Shown: positions 46,851-55,563 of the stretch, one piece after another
Numbering within the stretch: position 1 is the first letter of the stretch
Layout: each line of letters opens with the position of its first letter
The notes under the pieces: model-generated
Told to the model about the DNA's origin: nothing
The model's database searches: none
The model's input: only the letters and a program-made list of their open reading frames with translations
Made by a program: the position numbers and the translations under genes
From: Terracoccus luteus
GTDB lineage: Bacteria; Actinomycetota; Actinomycetes; Actinomycetales; Dermatophilaceae
Assembly (NCBI RefSeq): GCF_003635045.1
Contig: NZ_RBXT01000001.1
Span: forward strand, 2,728,001-2,792,000
Direction of reading: 5' to 3'
DNA: 64,000 nucleotides

Positions 46851-47195
46851 TCAGCCGGCGACGATGTCGAGCCGCCCGACCCGCTCGCCGTCGAGGGCGA
46901 ACCGGTAGTCGAGGTCGGCCGTGCCGCCGGGGAAGTCGCCCTCGAGGTGGTGGCCCACCACCCAGACGGCGCCGTCGCGGGCGACCTTGGTGACCTCGCT
47001 GGTGTAGGTGAACTCCGCGCCCGCCTCGCTCACGAAGTGGCGCAGGGCCGGCTCGCCGCTGAAGGTCTCGCCGAGGTCGGTGATCACGGCTCCCGGGGCC
47101 AGCAGGGCGAGCGCCGCCTCGGCGTCGCTGGCCTCCTGGGCCCGGAGGAAGTCACGGATCGGGGTGGGCAGCTGCTCGAGCGTCGTGGTGTCCAT
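46851..47195 (-). CDS. NTF2-like (SnoaL-type) fold protein
   Basis: The 114-residue product has the short alpha+beta NTF2-like pattern: PIRDFLRAQEASDAEAALALL, APGAVITDLGETFSGEPALRHFV, then strands FTYTSEVTKVARDGAVWVVG and LDYRFALDGERVGRLDIVAG. Such proteins bind small ligands or act as isomerases; no function can be assigned. The ATG at 47195 is divergent from merR, 79 bases apart, and the MerR-type promoter lies between. Regulation by that MerR and co-expression with the SDR are likely. Confidence 0.82.
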   Translation of the reverse strand: MDTTTLEQLPTPIRDFLRAQEASDAEAALALLAPGAVITDLGETFSGEPALRHFVSEAGAEFTYTSEVTKVARDGAVWVVGHHLEGDFPGGTADLDYRFALDGERVGRLDIVAG

Positions 47196-47237
47196 GGGCT
47201 CGAGCGTGGGTGCTCGCGCGGCGGGAGGGGCAAGGCC

Positions 47238-47268
47238 TCGACCCTCCCCCGGGGAGAGGGTCCAGACT
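47238..47268 (+). promoter_or_regulatory. MerR-type promoter with 19-base spacer and operator
   Basis: TCGACC (47238-47243) and CAGACT (47263-47268) are 19 bases apart. The spacer and its borders (47240-47262) form a near-perfect palindrome with GACCCTC/GAGGGTC arms, the typical MerR/TipA-family operator. CAGACT is six bases before the merR ATG, so the transcript is probably leaderless and autoregulated. Confidence 0.75.
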
Positions 47269-47274
47269 GGCGCC

Positions 47275-48096
47275 ATGCTGGCCATCGGCGAGTTCTCACG
47301 GATGACGCACCTGAGCATCCGCACGCTGCGGCGCTACCACGAGGCGGGCCTGCTCGAGCCGCAGCTGGTCGACCCCTCGAGCGGCTACCGGTACTACGAC
47401 GTCGACCAGATCCCCACGGCCCAGGTGATCCACCGGCTCCGTGAGCTCGACGTCCCGCTGGCCGACGTCCGACGGATCCTCGGTTCCGCGGACCCCGAGC
47501 AGCGGGCGGCCCTCGTCACCGAGCACCTCGGTCGCCTCGAGTCCGAGCTGGCCAGGACCAGGGCGGCGGTCGTCTCGCTGCGGCGCCTGCTCGCGCCGGA
47601 GCCGCCGCCCCTGCAGGTCGAGCTGCGCCGGGAGCCGGCGGTGACGGTGGCCGCCGTCGAGGACGAGGTGGACGAGGGCGACGTCGAGGCCTGGTACGCG
47701 GGGGCGATGGCCGAGCTCGACGCGGCCCTCGGCGCAGCCGGAGGGCCGGGCGCGGCAGGGGCCGGACCGGCGGGTGGGCTGTACGACAACGAGCTCTTCG
47801 AGCGCGGCCGGGGACGGATGCTGCTCTACCGTCCCGTCCCCGACCCACCCACCCGCGGGCGCGTGCATGCGGTGACCCTCCCCGCCGTCGAGCTCGTCGT
47901 GACCACCCACGACGGGGAGCACGACGGGATCGACGTGACCTACGGCGAGCTCGGCGCGTGGGTCGCCAGGAACGCGCTCATCGTCGCCGGACCGGTGCGC
48001 GAGCGCTACCTCGTGACGCCCCGCGACACCGACGACCGTTCCGCCTGGCGCACCGAGATCGGGTGGCCGGTCTTCCAGGTCGCGGGGAGGGCCTGA
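47275..48096 (+). CDS. MerR-family regulator with GyrI-like effector domain
   Basis: The 273-residue product has the MerR helix-turn-helix LAIGEFSRMTHLSIRTLRRYHEAGLL with DPSSGYRYYDVDQI, a dimerisation helix (about 80-115) and a C-terminal effector-binding (GyrI-like) domain with AVTLPAVELVVTTHDGEHDGID. This is the BmrR-like arrangement that binds hydrophobic ligands. The start is ATG 47275 directly after its own 19-bp-spacer promoter. Likely targets are itself and the divergent NTF2-SDR pair. A short GC palindrome (48097-48110) immediately after the stop may end transcription. Confidence 0.92.
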   Translation: MLAIGEFSRMTHLSIRTLRRYHEAGLLEPQLVDPSSGYRYYDVDQIPTAQVIHRLRELDVPLADVRRILGSADPEQRAALVTEHLGRLESELARTRAAVVSLRRLLAPEPPPLQVELRREPAVTVAAVEDEVDEGDVEAWYAGAMAELDAALGAAGGPGAAGAGPAGGLYDNELFERGRGRMLLYRPVPDPPTRGRVHAVTLPAVELVVTTHDGEHDGIDVTYGELGAWVARNALIVAGPVRERYLVTPRDTDDRSAWRTEIGWPVFQVAGRA

Positions 48097-48254
48097 CCCG
48101 ACGCGTCGGGCGCGACGACCGCCGCCGACCGGCGCCTGGCGGGGTCCGACCTATGTCGGCCCGAGCGACCGGTGGCCAGCCGGCTCACAGTGGGTACACA
48201 CCGTCTGGATCTCGGGGGCGACGTCCGCTTCGTCACCACGCCCGGGAGGCCATC

Positions 48255-49805
48255 TTGACCGCAACGCAGCAGCGCCCGTCGACCTCGGTCGGACTGCTCG
48301 ACCGGAGGCGCACGATCGCGCCCCTCGGCTTCAACCGGTGGCTCATCCCGCCGGCGGCCCTCGCCGTGCACCTCTGCATCGGGCAGGTGTACGCGACCAG
48401 CGTCTACAAGACCTCGCTCGTCGCCCACTTCGGGGCCTCCCAGACGGCGATCGGTGTCATCTTCTCGATCGCGATCGTCATGCTCGGTCTGTCGGCCGCC
48501 GTCTTCGGCACGTGGGTCGACCGCAACGGCCCCCGCAAGGCGATGTTCGTCGCCGCGATCTGCTGGGGCGTGGGCTTTCTCGTCGGCGCCCTCGGCATCG
48601 CCACGACCCAGCTGTGGCTGCTCTACCTCGGCTACGGCGTCATCGGCGGCATCGGCCTCGGCATCGGCTACATCTCGCCGGTGTCGACCCTCATCAAGTG
48701 GTTCCCCGACCGCCCGGGCCTGGCCACGGGCCTGGCCATCATGGGCTTCGGCGGCGGCGCCATGGTCGCCAGCCCCCTCTCGCGCCAGCTGCTCGGCCTC
48801 TACGACGCCGAGTACCGACCCTCCGACTCGACCTCGCTCGCCGACGGCCGGTCGCTCGCCCTGCTGTTCGTCTCGCTCGGTGTCGTCTACCTACTCGTCA
48901 TGTCGATCGGTGTGCTCAACATCCGGGTGCCGCACCCCGACTGGAAGCCCGAGGGCTGGGTCCCGAAGCAGGACACCTCGGCCCTCGTCACGACCCACTC
49001 GGTCTCGGCCGCCAACGCTGTGCGCACGCCGCAGTTCTGGCTGCTCTGGGTCGTGCTGTTCTGCAACGTCACCGCCGGCATCGGCATCCTCGAGCAGGCC
49101 AGCCCGATGATCCAGGACTTCTTCCGCGAGGGCGGCACGTCGACCGTCACGGTCGCGGCCGCCAGTGGGTTCGTCGGTCTGCTCTCGCTCTTCAACATGG
49201 GCGGCCGGTTCGTCTGGAGCTCGACGAGCGACGCCATCGGGCGCAAGCCGATCTACATGGTCTACCTCGGCGTCGGCATCGTCGCCTACCTCGCCCTCGC
49301 CCTGCTCGGACACGTCGCCACGGCGCTGTTCGTGCTCATCGCCGCCGTGCTCATCTCCTTCTACGGCGGCGGCTTCGCCACCATCCCGGCGTACCTGCGC
49401 GACCTCTTCGGCGTGTTCCAGGTCGGCGCCATCCACGGGCGGCTGCTCACCGCGTGGTCGGCGGCCGGCGTGGTCGGTCCCCTGATCATCAACGGGTTCC
49501 TCGACGCGCAGGGCAAGCCCGGCACGCTCACCGCGGACGCCTACACGCCCGCCCTGCTCACCATGGTGGCCATCCTCGCCGTCGGCTTCGTCGCCAACCT
49601 GCTCGTCAAGCCGGTCGCCGACCGCTTCCACGAGTCCGACGACGCGGTGCGCGCCGCCACCGCCCGCCCCACCGACGACACGGCGGCCGGGTCGTCGCGC
49701 CTGCCCGACACCGGGCGGCTCGTCGCCCTGTGGGCGGTCATCGGCGTCATCCTCGTCTACGGGGTGTTCCAGACCGTGACGACGGCGGCCAAGCTGCTGG
49801 GCTGA
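48255..49805 (+). CDS. MFS transporter, OFA (oxalate/formate antiporter) family
   Basis: The 516-residue product is a 12-helix MFS carrier; IGQVYATSVYKTSL at the first helix and GIGYISPVSTLIKWFPDRPGLATGLAIMGFG are typical of the OFA subgroup. It also shows the usual MFS loop GTWVDRNGPRKAM and a mid-protein cytoplasmic loop. OFA members exchange oxalate/formate or other monocarboxylates; the substrate is not predictable. The start is TTG 48255, five bases after GGGAGG; no ATG fits the N-terminus. The interval 48097-48254 holds no other gene. Confidence 0.9.
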   Translation: MTATQQRPSTSVGLLDRRRTIAPLGFNRWLIPPAALAVHLCIGQVYATSVYKTSLVAHFGASQTAIGVIFSIAIVMLGLSAAVFGTWVDRNGPRKAMFVAAICWGVGFLVGALGIATTQLWLLYLGYGVIGGIGLGIGYISPVSTLIKWFPDRPGLATGLAIMGFGGGAMVASPLSRQLLGLYDAEYRPSDSTSLADGRSLALLFVSLGVVYLLVMSIGVLNIRVPHPDWKPEGWVPKQDTSALVTTHSVSAANAVRTPQFWLLWVVLFCNVTAGIGILEQASPMIQDFFREGGTSTVTVAAASGFVGLLSLFNMGGRFVWSSTSDAIGRKPIYMVYLGVGIVAYLALALLGHVATALFVLIAAVLISFYGGGFATIPAYLRDLFGVFQVGAIHGRLLTAWSAAGVVGPLIINGFLDAQGKPGTLTADAYTPALLTMVAILAVGFVANLLVKPVADRFHESDDAVRAATARPTDDTAAGSSRLPDTGRLVALWAVIGVILVYGVFQTVTTAAKLLG

Positions 49806-49811
49806 GCGAGG

Positions 49812-51494
49812 TCAGACGAGGATGCCGTCGGCGACGAGCCCGCGCAGCACCGGCAGCACCGCGGCGCGCACCGTCTCCGGCGGCACCTCGACGAGGGTCG
49901 CGATGGCGTCGAGGGCCGCACCCGCGGTCAGCTCGCCGTCGGCCACCCCGAGGTAGGCGGCCGCGAGGGTGTCGAGTCGCACCGCCCGACCCAGCCCGCC
50001 GCCCTGCCTGACGAGGATGACGCTGGGGTCGCTCGCGCCGGGCACGTGGTGGCGCTCCTCGGTGACGTCGGGCGCGCACGACCAGGCGACGGCCAGCACC
50101 TCGTCGTCGGAGTGCTCGGCCAGCCAGGTGCGGGCGCGCAGCCCGGCCTCGAGGACCGGACCCATGGCGGCCGCGACGGGTCCCGTCGCCTCGGCGAGGT
50201 CACGCCACGGCGCACGGTCGCTCTCGGGGCGCTGCAGCGTGATGACGCCGAAGCCGACCGACTCGACGTCGCGGGAGGCGAAGTCGCGCAGCCACGCCGC
50301 GTACCGGCGGTCGTCGGTGTCGCCGTCGGCCGTCAGCCCGGCGTCGCGCGACCACAGCTCGGCGTACTGGGCGGGGTCCTGCGTCTCACGCTGGACCACC
50401 CAGGCGTCGAGGGGGACGCCGTCGAGCCACTCCTGCCACACCTCGCGCCACGTGCGGCCCGCGGGCACCTCCCAGTTGCCGAGCAGCTGGGCGACGCCAC
50501 CGGGCTCGAGCACGTCGACGAGGCCGCGCACGAGCGATCGCACGACGGCGTCACCCGAGCGGCCGCCGTCGCGGTACTCGTAGATCGGGACGTCGTCGCC
50601 GCGCGGCGTGATGACGAAGGGCGGGTTGCTCACGACGAGCGAGAAGCGCTGCCCCGCAACGGGCTCGAGCAGGTCACCGAGGACGACGTCGACGCCGGGA
50701 GCAGGGTCGGTCGACCCGGTGGACGCGGTGGACGCGGTGGACGCGGTGGACGCGGCCGACTCGGTGCGGTTGAGGGCGAGGTTGAAGAGGGCGTAGTCAC
50801 GGGCCCGCTCCGAGACGTCGGTCGCCACGACCGACCGGGCGTGACCGACGAGGTGCAGGGCCTGCACGCCGCAGCCGGTGCCCAGGTCGAGGGCGCGGTC
50901 GACGGGGCGACGTATCGTCCAGGCGGCGAGGGTGGTCGAGGCCCCGCCGATGCCGAGCACGTGGTCGGTGCGCAGGGCCGCACCGGTGGCGAGCTCGCCG
51001 AGGTCGGAGGCCACCCACCAGTCGTGCCGCTCGTCGGCGTAGGGGCGCAGGTCGCAGCGGGCGACGAGCGGCTCGTCCGCGGAGCCACCGGCCGCACTGT
51101 CGGTGTCGGTGGTGGTCGCTGCGACGCTCTCGTCACCAGCCGGACCCGCAGAACCGGGCATCACCGTCACGGCCAGCCCGAGGCGCCGCGCGCCCACGGC
51201 CCGCAGGCGAGGCAGGGCTCGGTCCAGGGCCGCGGCCGAGGACGGCTGCCCCAGCGTGAAGAAGGACAGCAGGATGCCGCAGGGGTCGTCGGCCCCGGAT
51301 ACCGCGAGACGGGCGGGCACCGCCTGCTCGCGGTGCAGGGCGGCGGCCGCGACCGGCCCCAGCCGGTCGGCCACCCCGTCGACCGTGAAGCCGGCGTCGA
51401 GCAGGTCGGCTCTCAGTGCCTCCAGCAGCCCCTCGTCGACGACGGGGGTGTCCCGCTCGTCGGGGTCGCGGGTCGCGCCGGCGGCGTCGGTCAC
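49812..51494 (-). CDS. Class I SAM-dependent methyltransferase, NPPF type
   Basis: The product (about 560 residues) has a ~150-residue N-terminal helical/strand domain. The methyltransferase core (about 185-390) has motif I RALDLGTGCGVQALHL, SVVATDVSERARDYALFNLALN, DVVLGDLLEPV, and the catalytic VVSNPPFVITPRG. A winged-helix-like C-terminus follows. NPPF enzymes methylate amide or amino nitrogens in nucleic acid bases or release factors. A 9-base repeat (about 50719-50757) inserts ASTASTASTAST into a loop. Two GTGs (51500, 51494) are candidate starts after TGAGG. It converges on the OFA gene and lies downstream of the STAS gene. Confidence 0.87.
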   Translation of the reverse strand: MTDAAGATRDPDERDTPVVDEGLLEALRADLLDAGFTVDGVADRLGPVAAAALHREQAVPARLAVSGADDPCGILLSFFTLGQPSSAAALDRALPRLRAVGARRLGLAVTVMPGSAGPAGDESVAATTTDTDSAAGGSADEPLVARCDLRPYADERHDWWVASDLGELATGAALRTDHVLGIGGASTTLAAWTIRRPVDRALDLGTGCGVQALHLVGHARSVVATDVSERARDYALFNLALNRTESAASTASTASTASTGSTDPAPGVDVVLGDLLEPVAGQRFSLVVSNPPFVITPRGDDVPIYEYRDGGRSGDAVVRSLVRGLVDVLEPGGVAQLLGNWEVPAGRTWREVWQEWLDGVPLDAWVVQRETQDPAQYAELWSRDAGLTADGDTDDRRYAAWLRDFASRDVESVGFGVITLQRPESDRAPWRDLAEATGPVAAAMGPVLEAGLRARTWLAEHSDDEVLAVAWSCAPDVTEERHHVPGASDPSVILVRQGGGLGRAVRLDTLAAAYLGVADGELTAGAALDAIATLVEVPPETVRAAVLPVLRGLVADGILV

Positions 51495-51567
51495 CCTCAC
51501 GGACGCGCACCGCGGTGACGCCGCCCGACGGCGCGCCTCGCGCCGCTCCCGCCGGTGGGCCGAGCGC

Positions 51568-51912
51568 TCACGCGGTCCCGGCGGCGAGCGCCGACTCGAG
51601 GTCGGGGTGCACCTCGAACACCTTGTCGAGGCCGGTGATGGCGAACACCTTGAGCACGCGGTCGTCGGTGCCGACGAGGCGCATCGAGCCACCCATCGTG
51701 CGGGTCAGCTTGAGCCGCCCGACGAGCACGCCGAGGCCGGTGCTGTCGAGGAAGGTGACGTCGGTGAGGTCGACGACGAGGTCGGTGCGGCCGGCCGTGA
51801 TCTGCTCGTCGAGCTTCTCGCGGACGAGCGGCGCCGTGTAGACGTCGATCTCGCCACCGAGACGGACCACGGTGCGGTCCCCGTGGTCGGCACGGCTGAT
51901 CGACAGCTCCAC
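51568..51912 (-). CDS. STAS-domain anti-sigma-factor antagonist
   Basis: The 114-residue product is a single STAS domain of the RsbV/BldG/SpoIIAA type: VVRLGGEIDVYTAPLVREKL, LVVDLTDVTFLDSTGLGVLVG with the phosphorylatable Ser, and MRLVGTDDRVLKVFAITGL. These proteins bind anti-sigma kinases when unphosphorylated. No kinase or sigma factor gene is adjacent. GTG 51912 follows AAGGGGAGC; the longer frame upstream is low-complexity. Confidence 0.93.
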   Translation of the reverse strand: MELSISRADHGDRTVVRLGGEIDVYTAPLVREKLDEQITAGRTDLVVDLTDVTFLDSTGLGVLVGRLKLTRTMGGSMRLVGTDDRVLKVFAITGLDKVFEVHPDLESALAAGTA

Positions 51913-52029
51913 GCGCTCCCCTTCCGGACGGCCCCCGATTCCCTGCCCCCGCGGGACCCCGCGAGGGTCGACGGCGGCGTATCCTGCGCCGTCACTGCCC
52001 TGCTCGACGGTGACCCTACCCCGACCGCA

Positions 52030-52035
52030 TACGGT
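52030..52035 (+). promoter_or_regulatory. -10-like box before the helicase gene
   Basis: TACGGT lies eight bases before ATG 52044, with no ribosome site; possible leaderless or near-leaderless start. Confidence 0.35.
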
Positions 52036-52043
52036 AGCTCCAC

Positions 52044-54404
52044 ATGGACAGGCCCGACCCCGCCACGCTGCTGGCCGCCCTGGCCGGCGACGATCCCGGC
52101 CGGGTCGTGCACGTCCACGAGGTCCCGGCCCGGGTCGCCACGGAGGCGACGTGGCCGACGTGGGTCGAGCCCACCCTCCTCGGGGCGCTCCTCGGCGCCG
52201 GCATCGAGCGGCCGTGGTCGCACCAGGTGGAGGTGGCCGAGGCCGCGCACGAGGGGCGGCACGTCGTCGTGGCCACCGGGACGGCATCCGGCAAGAGCCT
52301 CGGCTACCTGCTGCCCGCGCTGACCGACCTCGCGGAGGGCAGTCGTGCGCCGAACGGCCGGGGGGCGACCGCGCTCTACCTCTCCCCCACGAAGGCGCTG
52401 GCCGCCGACCAGCTCACGCGCGTCGACGCCCTCGCGCTGCCGGGCGTGCGGGCCGCGACGTACGACGGAGACACCCCGACCGACGAGCGGCGCTGGATCC
52501 GCGACCACGCGAACCTCGTGCTCACCAACCCCGACATGCTGCACCACTCGGTGCTGCCCAACCACGACCGCTGGGCCTCGTTCCTGCGCGCCCTGCGGTA
52601 CGTGGTCGTCGACGAGTGCCACGTCTACCGAGGCGTCTTCGGCGCGCACCTCGCGGCCGTGCTGCGCCGGCTGCGGCGCGTGGCCGGGCGCTACCGGTCG
52701 AGCCCCACCTTCGTCTTCGCGAGCGCGACCGTGGCCGACCCCGACCAGCACGCCGGGCGGCTGCTCGGGCTGCCGGTGCACCCGGTGACGGTCGACGGGT
52801 CGCCCCGGGGGGCCATGACATTCGCGCTGTGGGAGCCGCCGCTGACCACCGACGCCGGGGGCGAGCTGCACCGCACGAGCACCCTGACGGAGGTGGGCTC
52901 GATGCTCGCGGGCTGCGTCTCGCGTGACGTCCAGACCGTCGCCTTCGCCCGCTCGCGCGCAGGCGTCGAGGTCGTCGCCGGCATCGCCCGCGACCGCGTG
53001 TCGGGCACCCTCGAGCACCGGGTGGCGGCCTACCGCGGCGGCTACCTGCCGGAGGAGCGCCGTGAGCTCGAGACCGACCTGCGCTCGCGGCGGCTGCTCG
53101 GCCTCGCCGCCACGAACGCGCTCGAGCTCGGTGTCGACGTCAGCGGGCTGGATGCCGTGCTGCTCGCCGGGTGGCCGGGCACCCTAGCGTCGGTGTGGCA
53201 GCAGGCGGGGCGGGCCGGGCGCTCGGGTGACCCGTCGCTCGCCGTCTTCGTCGCCGCCGACGACCCCCTCGACACCTTCGTCGTGCACCATCCCGAGTCG
53301 ATCTTCGGTCGCGGGGTCGAGGCCGCCGTCGTCGACCCCGACAACCCGCACGTGCTCGCGCCCCACCTCGCGGCCGCGGCCGCCGAGCTGCCGATCACGG
53401 AGGACGACGTCGACGTCTTCGGCCCACAGGCGAGGGGGCTGCTCGAGGCCCTCGTAGCGGCCGGCATCCTGCGCCGTCGACCCCGCGGCTGGTTCTGGGG
53501 CCGCGACGACCGCCCCTCCGACCACCTCTCGCTGCGCGGCGCTGGCGAGCCGGTGCGCATCGTCGAGACGCGCACGGGCCGCGTCGTCGGGACCGTCGAC
53601 GACGCCGCCGCCCACGCGCAGGTGCACACCGGCGCCGTGCACGTGCACCAGGGACAGTCGTGGGTCGTCACCGAGCTCGACCTCGAGGACCGCGCCGCGT
53701 TCGCGGTGCGCGGCGACCCCGGGTGGAGCACGCAGGCGCGGTCGGTGAGCGAGTTCGAGATCGGGCGCGAGCTCGAGCACGAGCAGTGGGGGCCGTTGCG
53801 GGTCAGCTTCGGGGCGGTGACGGTGCGCTCGCAGGTCGTCTCGTTCCTGCGGCGGCTGCCCGGCGGCGAGGTCGTCGGCGAGCACCCCCTCGACCTACCG
53901 GTGCGCTCGCTGGCCACCAAGGCCGTGTGGTGGACCATGCCCGTCGACGAGCTCGCCGCGGCGGGCGTCGACGAGGCCGGTATCCCCGGCGCCGCCCACG
54001 CGGCCGAGCACGCCGCCATCGGCATGCTGCCGCTCTTCGCCACCGCGGACCGGTGGGACATCGGCGGGGTCTCGACGGCCCTGCACCCCGACACCGGGCT
54101 GCCGACGATCCTCATCTACGACGGCCACCCGGGCGGGGCCGGCTTCGCCGAGCGCGGCTACCGGCGCCTGCGCCAGTGGCTGCGCGCGACCCGGGAGGCC
54201 ATCGCCGCGTGCGAGTGCCCGTCCGGCTGCCCCTCGTGCATCCAGAGCCCGAAGTGCGGCAACGGCAACGAGCCGCTGAGCAAGACGGGGGCGGTCGCAC
54301 TGCTCGACCTCACCCTCGGTCACGGGGAGCGCCTCGTGCTGCCCGTGGATGCCGCGGGGCGGGGGGCCGAGCGGACGTCGGGGGCGGGGCACCCGGCCCG
54401 CTGA
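52044..54404 (+). CDS. DEAD/DEAH-box helicase with DUF1998 Cys cluster (MrfA/YprA-like)
   Basis: The 786-residue product is a superfamily 2 helicase of the MrfA/YprA type, linked to DNA repair in Bacillus. Motif Q/I is SHQVEVAEAAHEGRHVVVATGTASGKSLG; motif II is DECH in VVVDECHVYRGVFG; motif III SAT (FASATVADPDQ); motif VI QQAGRAGRSGDPSL. The DUF1998 C-terminus has four clustered Cys, CECPSGCPSC then PKCGNGNEPL, likely binding zinc. Walker A Ala-Ser is encoded by the over-represented CGGCATCCG word. The ATG at 52044 starts close to a -10-like box. Confidence 0.95.
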   Translation: MDRPDPATLLAALAGDDPGRVVHVHEVPARVATEATWPTWVEPTLLGALLGAGIERPWSHQVEVAEAAHEGRHVVVATGTASGKSLGYLLPALTDLAEGSRAPNGRGATALYLSPTKALAADQLTRVDALALPGVRAATYDGDTPTDERRWIRDHANLVLTNPDMLHHSVLPNHDRWASFLRALRYVVVDECHVYRGVFGAHLAAVLRRLRRVAGRYRSSPTFVFASATVADPDQHAGRLLGLPVHPVTVDGSPRGAMTFALWEPPLTTDAGGELHRTSTLTEVGSMLAGCVSRDVQTVAFARSRAGVEVVAGIARDRVSGTLEHRVAAYRGGYLPEERRELETDLRSRRLLGLAATNALELGVDVSGLDAVLLAGWPGTLASVWQQAGRAGRSGDPSLAVFVAADDPLDTFVVHHPESIFGRGVEAAVVDPDNPHVLAPHLAAAAAELPITEDDVDVFGPQARGLLEALVAAGILRRRPRGWFWGRDDRPSDHLSLRGAGEPVRIVETRTGRVVGTVDDAAAHAQVHTGAVHVHQGQSWVVTELDLEDRAAFAVRGDPGWSTQARSVSEFEIGRELEHEQWGPLRVSFGAVTVRSQVVSFLRRLPGGEVVGEHPLDLPVRSLATKAVWWTMPVDELAAAGVDEAGIPGAAHAAEHAAIGMLPLFATADRWDIGGVSTALHPDTGLPTILIYDGHPGGAGFAERGYRRLRQWLRATREAIAACECPSGCPSCIQSPKCGNGNEPLSKTGAVALLDLTLGHGERLVLPVDAAGRGAERTSGAGHPAR

Positions 54405-54458
54405 CCGGCATCCGAGACCGGGGGCGCGAGTATTTGCGTTCTGCTCCCGTCGTGCAAT

Positions 54459-54479
54459 TTCCTATCTAGCCTATAGGAA
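54459..54479 (+). promoter_or_regulatory. Candidate Rrf2/CymR-like operator of the sulfate operon
   Basis: TTCCTAT (54459-54465) and ATAGGAA (54473-54479) are perfect 7-bp arms with a 7-base spacer, in an AT-rich island 50 bases before the sbp start. CymR-type Rrf2 proteins recognise similar TTCC/GGAA palindromes in sulfur genes, and an Rrf2 gene ends this operon. Confidence 0.6.
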
Positions 54480-54528
54480 CAGTTCGGATGAAAGCCGTGC
54501 TGTCGCTGACCCCCACAGGAGCATCTCC

Positions 54529-55563
54529 ATGGCCCGCCGCCTCATCACGCTCGTGTCCGTCACTGCCGCCGCCGCGCTGGGCCTGTCCGCCTGCGGGGGT
54601 GGCGCGAGCGACGTCGTGAACGCCCCGGCCGCCTCGGGCGACGCCGGCGCCGCGACGAGCACGATCAACCTCTACGCCTACGCCGTGCCGAAGGTCGCCT
54701 TCGACGTGCTCATCCCCGCCTTCCAGAAGACCGCGGAGGGCAAGGGCGTGCAGTTCCAGCAGAGCTACGGCGCCTCCGGCGACCAGAGCCGCAAGGTGGC
54801 TGCCGGCGCGACCGCGGACTTCGTCAACTTCTCCGTCGAGCCCGACGTGACCCGGCTCGTCGACGCGGGCCTCGTCGACGCGAGCTGGAACCAGAACGAG
54901 CACAAGGGAATCCCGTTCGGGTCGGTCGTCACCGTCGTCGTGCGCAAGGGCAACCCGAAGGGCATCAAGGACTGGGACGACCTGCTGAAGAGCGGCGTCG
55001 AGGTCGTCACGCCCAACCCGTTCTCGTCGGGCTCGGCGAAGTGGAACCTGCTCGCCCCGTACGCCGCCAAGAGCAACGGCGGCCAGGACAAGGCGGCCGG
55101 CCTCGACTTCGTGCGCACGCTCGTGACCGACCACGTGAAGATCCAGCCGAAGTCGGGCCGCGAGGCGACCGAGGCGTTCCTGCAGGGGTCGGGCGACGTG
55201 CTGCTCAGCTACGAGAACGAGGCCCTCTTCATCGAGAAGAACGGCGACCCCGTCGAGCACGTCACACCGCCCACGACGTTCAAGATCGAGAACCCGGCCG
55301 CCGTGCTCAAGGGCAGCCCCAACGTCGCCAAGGCCACGGCCTTCGACACCTTCCTCTACACGCCCGAGGCGCAGAAGCTCGCCGCCGAGGCCGGCTTCCG
55401 CCCGGTCGACGAGACGGTGGCCAAGGAGTACGCCTCGAAGTTCCCTGCGCCGACCAAGCTGTGGACCATCGCCGACCTCGGCGGATGGAAGAGCGTCGAC
55501 AGCACCCTGTTCAAGAAGGACTCGGGTGACATCGCGACGATCTACGACGAGGCGACGAAGTGA
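54529..55563 (+). CDS. sbp: Sulfate-binding lipoprotein of the CysTWA importer
   Basis: The 344-residue product is a sulfate/thiosulfate-binding protein of the Sbp/CysP family, anchored as a lipoprotein (lipobox LGLSAC, Cys near residue 21). It has QQSYGASGDQSRKVAAGATADFVNFS, RKGNPKGIKDWDDLLKSGVEVVTPNPFSSGSAKW, and GDVLLSYENEALF. The ATG 54529 follows AGGAG. It is the first gene of a four-gene operon joined by ATGA/GTGA overlaps (sbp-cysT-cysW-cysA). Confidence 0.95.
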   Translation: MARRLITLVSVTAAAALGLSACGGGASDVVNAPAASGDAGAATSTINLYAYAVPKVAFDVLIPAFQKTAEGKGVQFQQSYGASGDQSRKVAAGATADFVNFSVEPDVTRLVDAGLVDASWNQNEHKGIPFGSVVTVVVRKGNPKGIKDWDDLLKSGVEVVTPNPFSSGSAKWNLLAPYAAKSNGGQDKAAGLDFVRTLVTDHVKIQPKSGREATEAFLQGSGDVLLSYENEALFIEKNGDPVEHVTPPTTFKIENPAAVLKGSPNVAKATAFDTFLYTPEAQKLAAEAGFRPVDETVAKEYASKFPAPTKLWTIADLGGWKSVDSTLFKKDSGDIATIYDEATK

